Origin: Psococerastis gibbosa
Taxonomy: Eukaryota > Arthropoda > Insecta > Psocodea > Psocidae
NCBI GenBank assembly: GCA_963971405.1
Contig: OZ020485.1
Location: forward strand, 39,429,469-39,493,468
Length of the DNA stretch: 64,000 nucleotides
Direction of reading: 5' to 3'
Shown here piece after piece: positions 11,345-22,800 of the stretch. Within the stretch, counting starts at the first letter, position 1. Each line of letters opens with the position of its first letter. The notes under the pieces were generated by a model. It saw nothing but the letters and a program-made list of their open reading frames with translations. It had not been told where the DNA came from and did not search any database. A program made the position numbers and the translations under genes.

Positions 11345-12239
11345 AAAGAACCGGTTCGAGTTGACTCGAACGTGCTTTCCAATTTATCAATTAGTATAGG
11401 TACCGTATGTATGGTTATGTCGCGATAGGCCGCCCGCGTGCTGAGTACTTGGACCAGCTGCTCAGAGATTTCAACTGCACGACGTACAGGGACCTAAAGA
11501 GGCTGGCCGAGGACAGAACGGAATGGAGGATCCGGAGCATGCTGCTGCAAACCAACCCCTAGTGGTTGTGCACCATAAGAAGAAGAAGAAGAATAGGTAC
11601 CGACACAGATAATATGAGTAAACTTATAGTAATTAATTTTCCTAGGTTTCAATTTCGATTGCCTCAACTTTCCCTATGCGAATACTCTGAAATTAATCGG
11701 TGGGACGATTGCATGATCAGATATGTAGAACGGTCAGATCAATAAATTACAACAGAGTAACAATAGCAAGGTATGCATAAATTATCCATAATTTCTTCAC
11801 AAAATAATTTTTTGTATACAACCAAATCTTTGCTTGGGAAAGCAACCTAATTGGTTTATTTACTCTATTTAATAGCTAAAACATACCAGAAGTAAAAAAG
11901 TATCGATAGAAAGGTTCCGTAGAAACATTATTTTTTAGTAATTTTTAAGGAAAATCAAGTCGTTTGTGAGAAATTTTATTTTTATTTTTTATTTTTGGAG
12001 GGTGAAACCCCCTAAAATGAGTTACCGGTAGCCCAAAATGTTTTTTTTCTCGAAATATGATTTTTGTGAACCTACATGCCGAATTTCATCCAAATCCGTC
12101 GAGTAGTTTCCACACAAAAAACAGACAGACATTTCGTAAAAACCACATGATGGGCTTCTGGTACCTCAAAACGTGTAAATTCACAGAAATCGCGAAATCG
12201 AAAATTTTGACCATCACCAACGTGTAAATATGGAAGCAA
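11345..12239 (+). mobile_element. REP-C copy interrupted by a retrotransposon tail
   Basis: The copy starts AAAGAACCGGTTCGAG, with TTTCCAATTTATCAATTAGTA inside the end. It resumes after the insertion at 11406-11592 and runs to a decayed right end near 12239. Characteristic internal blocks are AGTAGTTTCC, ACAGACAGACATTTCGTAAAAAC, AAAACGTGTAAATTC and AAAATTTTGACCATCAC. No open frame is conserved. Confidence 0.8.
11406..11592 (+). pseudogene. 5'-truncated non-LTR retrotransposon tail with 10-bp TSD
   Basis: The frame 11419-11562 reads GRPRAEYLDQLLRDFNC, TYRDLKRLAEDRTEW and MLLQTNP before a stop, followed by CATAAGAAGAAGAAGAA. These are C-terminal blocks of an endonuclease/reverse-transcriptase element. 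Identical ATAGGTACCG flanks it at 11396-11405 and 11593-11602. It sits inside a REP-C copy, so REP-C is older. Only about 48 codons are retained. Confidence 0.9.
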
Positions 12240-12900
12240 AAATTAGTTGCCCGGAGCAGTTTGTCAGCAAACAGACAGAGTCAGCCTACAACCGATTAAT
12301 TGAAAACAAGCGTAATTCTCCAGCCTCTTTGGGAATAATGAACTTGTGTCTCAAGTACACAGCCAATGTGCTGAGCACGACACGACTTACGACCTGATTT
12401 CCAGCTCCCATCAACACAGTAGACAGTAGTTGACCTACTCAACTCCCTCCCAGGTTCTACCACGGGACTGCCACATCTCGACAATCCTAGGTCTCTGTCA
12501 AATACGTAGTTCTATGCAAATTGCGGATCAATGCAATATTGATTGACAGGCCAAGAGAGGCAAGATCAAGGCTGCTCAGGTACCAGGCCATGAACCTCAA
12601 CTAGCGGGCACTCGTTGTCCACCCTCATACAACTTTAAAGACGTCAGTCGTTGGATCTTCCGCGTTGAAAAAAAGCTAAGGTCAGTAATCAAAGATAACA
12701 TCTACTTTTTTTGGGTTCAGTAAAATAAACAGAGTGGCTAAATAGTTGAATTGACGTAGAGGTAAGCAGGATGTGTCAAGCCTATTGACAGTCGATCAGT
12801 GATTAGACTACACTACCTATACCTTAAAAGACTAACAGCACAGCAACGTGGTTTGGACAGAGACTGATTTCAGTAGCCAAATCTAGGAAATTGTTAAACG
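12240..12900. other. No recognisable gene
   Basis: Unassigned sequence. Small open frames lack motifs. Confidence 0.35.
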
Positions 12901-12905
12901 GGAAC

Positions 12906-13150
12906 TGAAAAAAATTCTTGGCAGGTGTGTTGATGTCTTCCAAAGAATGAATAAGTTGTTTGTCCGACAAGGTTCAGAAAGTGGGGACACGAGAAAGGAA
13001 ATAATTGTTAATTTTTATTCCTAGGTATTGCGGATTCCTTCGAATTTAACTTTCCGTAAAGAGAGAAAATTTCTTGGCAGGAGCGTTGGAAAGTCTTTGA
13101 AGTGATGAATACGTTATTTGTCAGACAAGGTTCGGGAAGCGGGGAGCGAT
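12906..13150. repeat. Direct duplication of about 85 bp
   Basis: The blocks 12906-12990 and 13066-13150 share TTCTTGGCAGG, GTTG..GTCTT, GATGAATA and TTGTC.GACAAGGTTC in the same order, separated by about 75 bp. Divergence is roughly 20 percent by eye. Confidence 0.7.
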
Positions 13151-13280
13151 TGCAGATTTTGTCGCTGGGTATATATAATAATCTAAGAAACCTACCTAAC
13201 ATTTGGGACACCGTGAAGCGAATGGGAACGCTAAATTCTACTAATAGCTTTGTCACTTGGTATGCATCTATGTTTATAAT

Positions 13281-13522
13281 CAGGCGCGGATCTACGGGGG
13301 GGGGGGGGCTATGGGGGCTATAGCCCCCCCCATTAGGGTCCTCAAAATGCGTAAAACCCCACTATTTCAGTCCCGGGCCCCCTTGTGCTCGATCGTATTA
13401 ATTACCTATAATATAGAACCCTTATTGCTCTGAAAATGCGTTAAACCCAATATTTCAGCCCTAAAAAAAAATCGAAATATAATCGTAGCCCCCTCCTTGG
13501 TCTCATTCTAGATCCGCACCTG
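13281..13522. mobile_element. hAT-G MITE, subfamily 4
   Basis: TIRs are CAGGCGCGGATCTAC and the reverse of CTAGATCCGCACCTG. The flanks TTTATAAT and TTTATACC suggest a decayed 8-bp duplication. A G-run of 12 lies inside the left end, with a short GGCTATGGGGGCTATAGCC hairpin beside it. The element is 242 bp and non-coding. Confidence 0.8.
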
Positions 13523-13564
13523 TTTATACCGTATGTAGTAAGTAATAAATAAATAAATAAATAA

Positions 13565-14415
13565 AGAACCGGTCCGAGTTTACCCGAACATTCTTTCCAA
13601 TTTATCAATTAGTAGACGGAGAAAATTAGTAATTTCGGGTAAATAATTTTCCTATGGCTGAATTTCGGATATCTCGGAGGGGGGGGGGGGTGTCCACCTG
13701 ACGTCACTGGAAGGTGAATTCTAGATAGGTCAGACAAACACATTACCACCCAGTAATAATGGCAGGACACGCAATGCATTTGAACGTGAATTTTCTATCA
13801 TTTTTTCAAAAAATGATTTTTTGCTCAAAACCAAATACTTTTTTGAGAAAGATACCTGTCCGGTTGTTTTGTTACTTAATTTATCACCTAAAAAATGCCT
13901 CAAGGTAGAAGTCATCGATAGAAAGGTTCCACAGAAAACTTATTTTTTAGTCATTTTTCATGAAAATTGAGTTATTTTTATTTTTTACTCTCAGAAGCAA
14001 ACTATCAAGGGGCAAGCAACCCCCCGCATTTTATTACCATTACTAACGACTACAATATATGTGAATTTAAAAGAAATCGTTGGAGCCATTTTTGAGAAAT
14101 CAATTTTTTAGAAGTTTTGTTTTTAGTTTTTTGAGAATAAAACCACCATGAATTGAGTTAGCCCAAAATAACAAAAATCGTTCCAGAGGTATATATTTTT
14201 AGTGAACCTACAGGCCAAAATTAATAAAAATCAACCGAGTAGTTTGCCCGGAAAGCAATGAACAGACAGAGCGACAGGCAGACAGACAGACAGACATTTC
14301 GTAAAAAACCCTTTTTTGTGTTCCTTGGACATCAAAACGTGTAAATCCGTTGAAATCTCGGAGCCGAAAATTTTGACCATCACAAAGCTTCCCTTATACT
14401 ACGTATAAATTGGAA
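13565..14415 (+). mobile_element. REP-C, near-complete copy
   Basis: About 0.85 kb. It begins AAAGAACCGGTCCGAGTTTA and ends TACGTATAAATTGGAAAGCA. Both ends, read inward, contain TTTCCAATTTAT, so the termini are subterminally inverted. Inside are a G-run (13678-13690), GACGTCACTGG, a GACAGACAGACAGACA tract (14277-14295) and the TTTCGTAAAAAAC and GACCATCAC blocks. AATAAATAA-type sequence lies on both sides; it may be a duplicated target within an AAAT microsatellite tail. No transposase frame. Superfamily not assigned. Confidence 0.8.
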
Positions 14416-14419
14416 AGCA

Positions 14420-14472
14420 ATAAATAACCATTTATTTTCAAACAGACCTAAAAGTCCAATAAAAACCAAATC
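14420..14472 (-). repeat. REP-K short dispersed repeat
   Basis: The sequence ATTT..TTCAAACAGACCTAAAAGTCCAATAAAA recurs at 43285-43335, in both cases beside an AATAAA-repeat tract. It looks like the tailed end of a retroposon read on the minus strand. Confidence 0.55.
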
Positions 14473-15464
14473 TAATATACGATAAGTATAAGAAGGTATA
14501 AGGTCTATAGGCATAAGCAGGTATGCATATTGTATACTGTAATAAACAGATAGTAAGAGTACGTCAATTATTTTACAATAAAATTTATTTTTGAATTTTG
14601 GGTAATACAGGTTATTAGAAAAAAGTGACTGCTAGAATTGATAGAAGTTCTTAACCAAAGCCATGCTGTTATTAACATTTTTATATATATATTTGAGATG
14701 AAGATACATTTATATGCATTTCTTCTAAAAGTACTTGTCTAGGACTCCCCACAGGAACAAAAAGTACGGTAACGCAAGTTACCAAGGTAGAGATTCAGCT
14801 GCGTGTCATGTTCACAAAACTATGCGTGATTTTAAAGGTTAAAACTAATCTTGAGTTCTTTCTGAGCCATCTAAGCATGTTATAACAACAATAAGCCACG
14901 ATTTGGATGTAACCTTGACCACCACTACTTAGATTCTCTAGTGTGCGTGCGATACCACGTGCGAGACCTTTCTTTTTAATGTACTATTGCAGAAACGACC
15001 CAAAAAGTCTCAGAATGACTGTACTTGGCGTAATTGTAGGCGGGTTGGATACGTCTAATTAAGTCCTCTTCAATCTTGTGGTTTTCTCAGCCAAGGTTAC
15101 GACTTCTATGGTGAAATTGCTCGAGTCTGGACTCACATCTTCATCAGTTTTGAAGAATTGGGGTTAATCATAGGTATTATGATGGTAGCGGTTGTTTTGC
15201 GGTAGGTATACGCTTTTTTAAGCTGAGAAATTAATCTTTTCAAGGTTGCTCAGGAAACGGGGACATTACGTTGAAATGAAATTGTGAAATTTAATGTCGT
15301 ATATTTTGATTGATTATGATTGCATGATATTACCGTAAATACAAGTACAATAGATGAAGCTACTATAGACAATAACAATGCAAGAAATATTGATCACCCG
15401 CGCAAATCCGAGACTGTACTATATTGAAAAGAAGCGATTGGAGGCTTTGGAGCCCTTCTAGTAT
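14473..15464. other. No recognisable gene
   Basis: AT-rich and unassigned; no shared repeat detected. Confidence 0.35.
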
Positions 15465-15620
15465 AGCGGGCCTACTATGCCGTTTAGTAATTTAACATAT
15501 TTCTGGGGTTGAAAATGTAAACAAAACAGTTTTGAATAGCACTTTGCACTGTAAAATTATCTTCTTTACATTTTTAATCCCAGGTTAAGATTAAAAATAA
15601 TCCCCATAGTAGGCCCCAGC
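15465..15620. mobile_element. MITE-A copy
   Basis: Palindromic MITE with ends AGCGGGCCTACTATG.CG and the reverse of CATAGTAGGCCC. The core reads GGGTT.AAAATGTAAACAAAAC, GAATAGCACTTT, then ATTATCTT.TTTACATTTTTAATCCCAGG, so the two halves can pair almost throughout. Confidence 0.8.
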
Positions 15621-15654
15621 AGAATTCAAGGAGCTTATCGATATTGAATGTATA

Positions 15655-15852
15655 TTTGCGTCTTCTCTTCGAGTTAAACAAGTCTCAAATCGGTGATAAG
15701 ATCTACTAGTGCGTTCCTTGTCGAAAAACCGGAGGCTGTGGTTTGGCAAGAAGACGATTTCCCTTTTCAGAGCAGCCGTCTCCAGGGTACAAATTGTCAT
15801 GATAATCGACAATCTCCGATAGAAGAGGCATTTACAGAAGAAGAAGCTGACG
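15655..15852 (+). mobile_element. Repeat block plus lineage E retrotransposon 3' end
   Basis: 15655-15717 matches 38640-38700 (GCGTCTTCTCTTCGAGTT, AAGTCTCAAATCG). From about 15718 the forward frame contains SSRLQGTNCHDNRQSP and ends in GAAGAAGAAGC. That matches, in reverse, the lineage E tails at 24690 and 55540. It is a short decayed 3' end. Confidence 0.6.
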
Positions 15853-17956
15853 CAGGTTTCTTCAAATCCACTGAGCAGTCTTATCACACGCCATTATTAT
15901 GTCTTTCACATGAAATATATAATATAACAATCCAAGCGTTCATTCAGACTAGTTCTGGTCACAAACTTCGGCACCCACAAAAGTCTCCCATTCAGACAGG
16001 CATTTCCGAAAGTACTAAGGCTTTTCCGTCAGAAGAACGGGCATTTGCCCAGGATGTGTTCCGCTGTTTCTTCTTCTATAGTTCATAGTATCGGCAGCAT
16101 TATAAGAATTTTCTTGTCAAGTGTCGATGGAATATACGACAGGTATTCTTACACTTGGAGGGAAGAAAATGGCTGTTTTTGTTCATTTTCATTAATTCCA
16201 TACTAACCAGCACGTCCTCTTCAGCCGATAACTAAGGCTACTTATCGACAGGCTATCATGAGTTCTTCAGGCTATGAATGTAAATTGGTTGCAGCCTCGA
16301 TATATGATTGGCAGGAGCGTGACGCACGCGGGGGAATGCTTCCCACGTGAGGGGGCGCTGGTGCAACCAATTTGTCCATCATTACGTATCTATTAACGTT
16401 GCCCAGACTATTGCAGACTTCCTGTATTGACATGGGTAGTTAGCACCTCTCTAGACTGCTGGTTGGTGCAACCTTTTGGCCGGGAACACTTTCTGGGAAG
16501 TCACGTAAGCTGAACCATAGGTTTTATGTGCAACTGAATGAACTCCATGGCTTTGACCAGGCAATACCATCCATACGCTATCCTATTCCGTTCCTTTTCA
16601 TTCTTGCTATTTTCCACTGTTCCATGGCGTCAGGTGTTCGTGGCTCAGCGCCGAAATAACCACTTGTTTCATTAATATTGTCATAAATATTTTGTCATAC
16701 TCATTGTCATACTCATTTTCTCAATAAGTCAAAACGATACAGTAAACCAGATTTAGATGGGAAGTATACTAGGCCTCTAATAATGTATTGTAAATGGACA
16801 GATGTGAGCAATAGTCGGGATTTTTTTCAGAGGAGGTCGAACCAGAAGTAGCTTATGTACACAAAACCAGATTATTATCGAAACCACTCATCCCCCTCCC
16901 TACTCGGAGAGTTTAGAAACTGTAGATGTTACATTCATATTGCTGCTCCTCCGCGGAAATATAGGCAATAAATTGTGAGTTTCTTTCCATGCATTTCCAC
17001 AGCTCTGTAAAGTTAAAATTTAACCGATGAAGACTAATTAAATCCATATTACTGCAAAAAGGGAGGCCTGGGCGGGGGTTCCCCAGGGGATAATAATTTA
17101 GGCGGGACATATCGAATAGCGGGATTCTATGCCTTGAGAACCTATTGGCGTATCAATTGACACTAATCGACCTTTCCCAGAATTTGGCGCCAGTGATAAG
17201 AAATATTGTAGTTTAGTTTGGTTTACCTATATTTTCGAACAAATTAGCAATTGCTTTTTAATGACAATGAAAAAACGACCAAGCACAGGCGTATTAGTCT
17301 ATTCCCGTATTTGATTGCATTTTTTCTGTTCGCATTTCTGAGGAGGAGGGGCATTTAAACACCCCCTTACCCCCCCCCCCCATTATTAGAGCAATTTACC
17401 ATACACTGTGCTGAATGCTCATACATATGCACAGTACATTTATTCTTAGCTATAACGCTCAGCATTGTACAAAATTGAGCTCTCGGCTTATTGTAAGTCC
17501 ATCCATTAAGAACTAGCCAGTACAGATTTCAGCGATGATAAAGTAACTGAAACGAAACAATCACTAAAATTAGGTACACAAATATGAAATAGGCACCTTA
17601 CTTACGCTGGAATAACTAAATGCGTACGATATCTAACCATGCAAAGCAAACAAATCTTTAAAAAAAAATGACATATTTACGACAAGCAACTGGAATTGCA
17701 TCAATATGTCCCCACATTCCGCTATAGGTGAGACACGCCCCACGATCCCGGCTACAAAACAAATTTAGTAAAATGAGACTCTGGAACGTTAAATTCCAGG
17801 ACAAGGCCTGAAAACATGTCAACGGGAAAATCACTGGAAGCCGTTTCATCAGACATGCGGGCTTCACCAGACGACAAGGACGGGTCGAAAACCTCACAGG
17901 ATCACTCCTTATGCAGGCACGGTGACTCACTGGAGGGCCACAAGTTGTGTATAGTA
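15853..17956. other. No recognisable gene; isolated C-run
   Basis: Two kilobases with no shared repeat or protein-like frame. A C-run (about 17374-17384) after a GGAGGAGGGG motif may be a lone G-tract element arm. Confidence 0.35.
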
Positions 17957-18005
17957 CTTTTCTTCTTCGAATGCCTCTTCTATCAAAGATTGGCGATCAT
18001 GGTAA
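17957..18005 (-). repeat. Lineage E retrotransposon tail fragment
   Basis: Contains CTTCTTCGAATGCCTCTTCTATCAAAGATTGGCGATCAT, the reverse of the 3' terminus of lineage E. It is the same motif as at 24690, 29225 and 55540. Only the tail is present. Confidence 0.6.
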
Positions 18006-18092
18006 ACACGTAGATACCGTATTTCGGACTCCCCAGGAAGTCAAGTAAATGTACAAGTAGAGTATCGAATGTACTTAGTCATGATGCTCTGA

Positions 18093-18359
18093 ACTCTAAC
18101 GGCGCTCCTGACCGGGCACGGGTCAATTCGCGTCCACCTGATAAGAATGGGCTTCTCTTCAAAAAGGGCATGTCGCCATTGGGGACTGGAAGAGGAAACA
18201 GCAGAACATCTCCGCAAGTGTAGTGCTCTCTGGAGGGAGAGACTCGAGTGCAAGGGGGCTGCCTTCACGGCTCTCCTGCAAGTCAAGGCCATCGGCTTGG
18301 AGAACTTGGCTGTGTTCGTCAACAAAACTAAACTCACAGACTTGGGAAGTGTGACGTGA
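18093..18359 (+). pseudogene. Non-LTR retrotransposon C-terminal (post-RNase H) fragment
   Basis: The frame reads LTALLTGHGSIRVHLIRMG, then GLEEETAEHLRKCSALWRERL, then LENLAVFVNKTKLTDLG and a stop. The LTGH...HL..MG and EETAEHLL..C..L blocks are typical of the region after RNase H in Jockey/R1/I-like elements. One zinc-ligand Cys (CRHWG for the usual CRxCG) appears lost. It is about 88 codons, truncated at 5'. Confidence 0.83.
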
Positions 18360-18582
18360 CTTATGATATAATATTGAAGGTCTCCCACTTATCAGTTATG
18401 TTAAATATAATTTCCCGCTTACTCCTTTACTCTGTTATACCCCTATGATTTTTTCCCATTCAGCAGTTATGCTGCCTTAAAATGTATTGTACTTGAGTAA
18501 TAATTGAGGAGCATGTATGCAAGTGGCGATTTGTCACTTGAAACTGCAAATGCTGGAGAGAAGCTTTTAAAATATAAGCGAC

Positions 18583-18765
18583 TTCGGTGGCAAGGTGGTA
18601 GCGTGCTTGTACTTGTGCGAGTCTCTACACACCTTGCGGTCGTAGACGCGCTGTAACTCGACACAAGTACCTATTAGGTTACTTAGTGTGGCGATCGAAG
18701 AGGTTAATAAGATACATTCATTAAATTGTTTGCACGCGATTTAATCTTTTATAAGAAAAAATCCC
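18583..18765 (+). repeat. REP-A copy (best preserved)
   Basis: It starts GACTTCGGTGGCAAGGTGG with an A-box-like element, runs through GCGAGTCTCTACACACC and TGTAACTCGACACAAGTA, and ends in an AT tail. The reverse strand carries a chance frame similar to the one fused at 5261. Confidence 0.68.
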
Positions 18766-19317
18766 TTTCGGCTCTGCAGATCAGGTGTAGGGAGATTCCG
18801 CAGACCCTACGCTACCTACGCTATGTATGTAATAAAAAAAAATAATACTTCATTATTTTCCCGGCCACAACATCAACACACAAAACACTCATGTGTTCCA
18901 AATTTCGAACCACAATGCCGATTACGAACTTTTACTTATGAAATTATTTTCACTTTGACAGGATGCCATCTTAAAATGGTTGATTTGTCGTAAAAAGTAT
19001 TGATCACCATTATCGTATATAATAATACGGGCTTTCAGTCAAATTTTAATTCATTCCTCTGCGACCAATATTAACTGAGATATGCATTATACAAGGTTTC
19101 AATTGGCCGCCATCTTGTAACTAAATAGTGGATCTACCTGGTTAACGAACTCGATCAAGACATTTGTATGATCAATTTCCGTGCCAAGTTTCTCAAAATA
19201 AGATAATATTTACGGAAGTTAGAGTGTTTCCTAAAATCGTTATACATCCATACATAAATATCTTAATATATATATTTCGACTGTCTGTGTGTATCTCACG
19301 GGCCTCCTCTCAAACAA
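18766..19317. other. No recognisable gene
   Basis: AT-rich sequence with several CGCCATCTTG-like phrases but no paired repeat. Confidence 0.35.
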
Positions 19318-19425
19318 CAATCAATCAATCAAAATTTATTTCCAAAATAAAATTTTTACAGTTTTTTGTCACTTCCCTATGGGCTAGGCTCGTTTTAGGG
19401 TGGAAATTTTACAACTGGACCGATT
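19318..19425 (-). repeat. REP-H copy
   Basis: Inverted copy of 1853-1965. It starts with a (CAAT)n tract, the reverse of the TGATT tail, and contains CCCTATGGGCTAGGC.CG.TTTAGGGTGGAAA. Confidence 0.65.
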
Positions 19426-20819
19426 ATGATGAATGTTTTTTTGTGTGTGTTCAAGGAGATTCGAGGATGGTTTAAGTTAACAATTTGGTCCACTGGAGAA
19501 TGTTTTTATAATTAATTTTAGTAGTTTAAGTAGTTGTGTGGTGGAGGCAGTGGTGGTTTTAGGCTCAGAGGGTCATGAAATGAAAAGTTGTGAAGAAATT
19601 TTCCGAAAGTCAAACATTGGTCGCCATCTCAATAGGTAGATGGATCTCCCTAAAAAAATGCTTCTACATTATGGGATGTAATATTTTAATCAATATTCTT
19701 TGATAACATAGGAATCACATGGGACTTTTTATTACATTTCTTGTAGCAGTCAATGTCAGTGGTAGGTACCACCAACTCAAAAATGATTTTTTTGTGACAA
19801 ATCTCCTTTTGCATTCATGCTCCTCAATAATTAGTGTATTTACGACTCCATTTTTCAAAAGCTTGCCCCTCTCAAGGACCCCTGTTTTTCTCTTGTCAAA
19901 ACTGTTAACTATTAGTTATGAACACATTCACCATTTTTTGAGTCATCAATCACATGTTACATCCCTATGTATAGTCCTTAGTCGCAGTACGTGAGTGCGT
20001 GAATTCATGGAGCACATGCAATTCCACATTATAAGTGGCCAGGTAACATATAAATTAAATTGACCTTTTGACACTATAAACACTACCCTAATAGCAGAAT
20101 CAACATCTGTAGTCTGACATACACGGATGTGCTGTGCAAGAAAATGAGGCAGAGCTAAATTCAGTGTCAGATTCAAACGCTTCATTAGCATCTTGGCCAA
20201 TCATCCTTTACAGCTTTACGATGTCTATTACGTTTTCTTTTTATTTAGTTCCTTGTTCAATAGTAATTAGGGCAGAATATGTTCACGGTTGAATCAAGGA
20301 TACCCAGGCCATAAAAGAGAAGGATTTTTAGAAGAATCCGCATTGCGAGGACAATTATAATGGTCAATCTAGGATGATAGGAAACGTTTTACAGGTCAGC
20401 AAAAAGGCTGTTGCTAATGATTGCTAAATTTCAAATATTTTGTAAACAAGGATAGATCGTTCATTTTTTACGAAATTAATCAATTTCTCGTACACAGCTC
20501 CAAGGATATGAAAGTGGTCTGATGAAAAATTCATTAAAAGTACAAGATTTCGCAGGAAATTTAAATTTTCTAATCTGAAATAACTCACTATTAATTTTTA
20601 CACCTTTTGGTGAAAGTTTGCAACTGTTGTGTATTTCTCATTTGGCCATTTCCATATCTTTGTTACTGTAGAACTAGAAATTATTTAATTTCGTCAAATA
20701 TACACAACCATTTCTTGTATACAAAATATTTGAAATCTGTCCCTTAAGCGCTTAACTGCGTTTAAATAAATATGTCAACAAGCACAAAAAGGTATAAATT
20801 AAAATCGTCAAAATCAGGT
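19426..20819. other. No recognisable gene
   Basis: 1.4 kb of AT-rich sequence without repeats or frames that I can assign. Confidence 0.35.
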
Positions 20820-21312
20820 AGTTGTGTCATTGTACCAGTGCCTCAGTAGCTGTATAAGAAAGCTTTCCCTAAGAGATGGTGTTGTGGGTGTGGGTGTCCC
20901 TATTTTGAATAAATTTCCCACACCTCAGGCTTTAACATACATAAAATGCATCTATATATGGCATATGCAAAGACGTAATGTAATGATTTTTAATGTCATG
21001 AGAGCGACAACTGTTACGAGGTCCCAGTTTTAGCAAGTAGTGAACTCCCCTCTTTTGGAGCCTGAGAACAGCGTCCATAGTTCCTACGGAGGTTTCTCCC
21101 CAGGCCAATATGCCGTAATTATTACTAATTACAAGGGAGTGGTAGCTGATCGGAACCTCTGGAGGGCACATAGAGCTAACGCGCCTGACTACAAAAAGGC
21201 CACTATTCAGTTCTTTTAATAACTTTGCGTAATCCACGTGTGTCTGAGGATGAAATCCCGTTGGGTGATAAAAAGAAGGAGAATGTACAAGGTGCAGCTG
21301 TATATCTTCCAT
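20820..21312 (-). pseudogene. Jockey/CR1-like reverse-transcriptase C-terminal relic
   Basis: The minus frame has HVDYAKLLKELNSGLFVVRRV, YHSLVISNNYGILAWGET, LQKRGVHYLLKL and SCRSHDIKNHYITSLHMPYI. After a stop near 20932 the same frame continues with FIQNRDTHTHNTIS. These follow the order found at the end of Jockey/CR1-type reverse transcriptases (YGxxxWG, LQKRAVR, R.SCR, then R..HxxNTR). The catalytic YxDD block lies upstream and is absent. It is a relic with at least one stop. Confidence 0.85.
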
Positions 21313-21781
21313 AAAGAATGGGCGAATACAAGGGAAAAAAAAATTTAAGACCCGGATTTGTAGTCATAGTAGTACAATAAAGTTTGTCCTTGAAACAGAA
21401 ATGCGACCTTCAATCTTTCCGCATCCTTGAACACTGAAAATGAGAAAGGCATACCGTGACTGGGGGAAATTACAATAAATGAGATGTTACTGCGTCGCCG
21501 CCTCAGTAGACCCGAAACCTTGCAAAATTCATCTGGTTTAAGTCATTGAGACTGAAATAGGAATTGAATGTCAAGTGCAAGGTAGGGGTCAGAATCCCAC
21601 CTGTACAGTCATTATAGGCACGGTATTGTTTGAAGCTTTGTATTGGCAGGAATCATAGCTTTGGCATGTTCTGTGCAGGATGTACCAATTGTACCCTATT
21701 AACATAATTACTTAATTGCCCATATTGCAAATTTTTTTACCGAACGTAGAGTAGCGTTTTCCATATTGGCAGATGCCAAAT
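21313..21781. other. No recognisable gene
   Basis: Nothing assignable between the reverse-transcriptase relic and the dimer repeat. Confidence 0.35.
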
Positions 21782-22036
21782 GGCAAGGCTATTGGAATAC
21801 CGAGCCTATTTTTTCCTCTCAAAAATTTCCACCTTAACGAGACTCGTATACATACATTATCTTAATTTAAATCTAGGGATTCAAAACAATTTTCTATTAT
21901 TAAGGTACAATCGGAGAGGAATACCGAGGCCATTTTTTCCTCTCAAAAATTGTCACTGTTACAAGACCAATACCCCAATCTATGCCTACATAATTTAAAT
22001 CCAGGGATCCAACAAAAAATTTTATTATTAAGGTCT
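21782..22036. repeat. Tandem dimer, about 130-bp unit
   Basis: Two units share GGAATACCGAG.CCATTTTTTCCTCTCAAAAAT, TAATTTAAATC.AGGGAT and TTATTATTAAGGT in the same order (starts near 21793 and 21919). Confidence 0.8.
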
Positions 22037-22542
22037 AATGGGAGTGGTATCCTATCGTGGGATACTGATTCCACTCGTTTTTTGTACGAAGTCGAATTTC
22101 CCAGTAAATATTTATTGTAGAGCTAGAAAAGATATTGTAGGTTTTAGAAGAAATATTTGTCCATTGTTTGATATATTATTTGTGACTGTCGCTAGCTCCG
22201 ATTGGCCACAGTCGCCAGAATTGATTTTTATAAAAATCGGTTAGTACTGCGTCGCAGGCCGCAATTTTTTTTCATACCAATTCGGACGATTGTATTAGTT
22301 ACGGTAACATATCATGTATAAAAATGTCTAGAAATATTTCTTCTAATGGCTCTGCAATGAATAGTAACCCTGAAATTATTACATAGCAAATATTGTCATC
22401 GGCAACTTCTATTGTAACGAAACGCCGCGCATCAGGATTGCCGGGAGTCAAAAAAGGTTTACGGTTTACCGTTGTGTCTCTAGTTGCCAGGAGACTTGGC
22501 TTACCTTTGAGTATCGGTAAAGAGTGATTGAATTGTGAGTCG
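22037..22542. other. No recognisable gene
   Basis: Unassigned sequence upstream of SINE-1. Confidence 0.35.
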
Positions 22543-22750
22543 AGACATGTAGAGTAGTGGTACGGACTCTAACTTTCACCCGAAAGGTTGTTGGTTCGAG
22601 TCCTACACTTCCTGGCCATGCTTCGGAGGGCAAGTAAAGCAGGCGGTCCCGGGCCTTCCTAGTTGAGTGTAAGAGACGGCTTTATAGCCCTAACTCCGCT
22701 AGGTTGGCTTAGTAATAGAACAAGAAAAGTCCATTTTTATTTATTTATTC
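22543..22750 (+). mobile_element. SINE-1, tRNA-derived, full length
   Basis: The head has an A box TAGAGTAGTGG (22550-22560) and a perfect B box GGTTCGAGTCC (22593-22603), 33 bp apart as in tRNA genes. A body with GGGCAAGTAAAGCAG, GTTGAGTGTAAGAGACGGC and TTAGTAATAGAACAAG follows, then a TTTATT tail. It matches 38157-38370 over its whole length. The tRNA-like part lacks proper arms, so it is not a functional tRNA gene. Confidence 0.9.
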
Positions 22751-22764
22751 ATCTAATTGTTTAT

Positions 22765-22800
22765 AATAGTAATAATAATAATAATAATAATCGCCTTTGA
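22765..22800. repeat. (TAA)n microsatellite
   Basis: A run of about nine ATA/TAA triplets (AATAATAATAATAATAAT), shortly after the SINE-1 tail. Confidence 0.9.

Noticed and set aside
22543-22620. Functional tRNA gene
   Set aside because: A and B boxes are present, but arms do not pair, there is no terminator and a SINE body follows.
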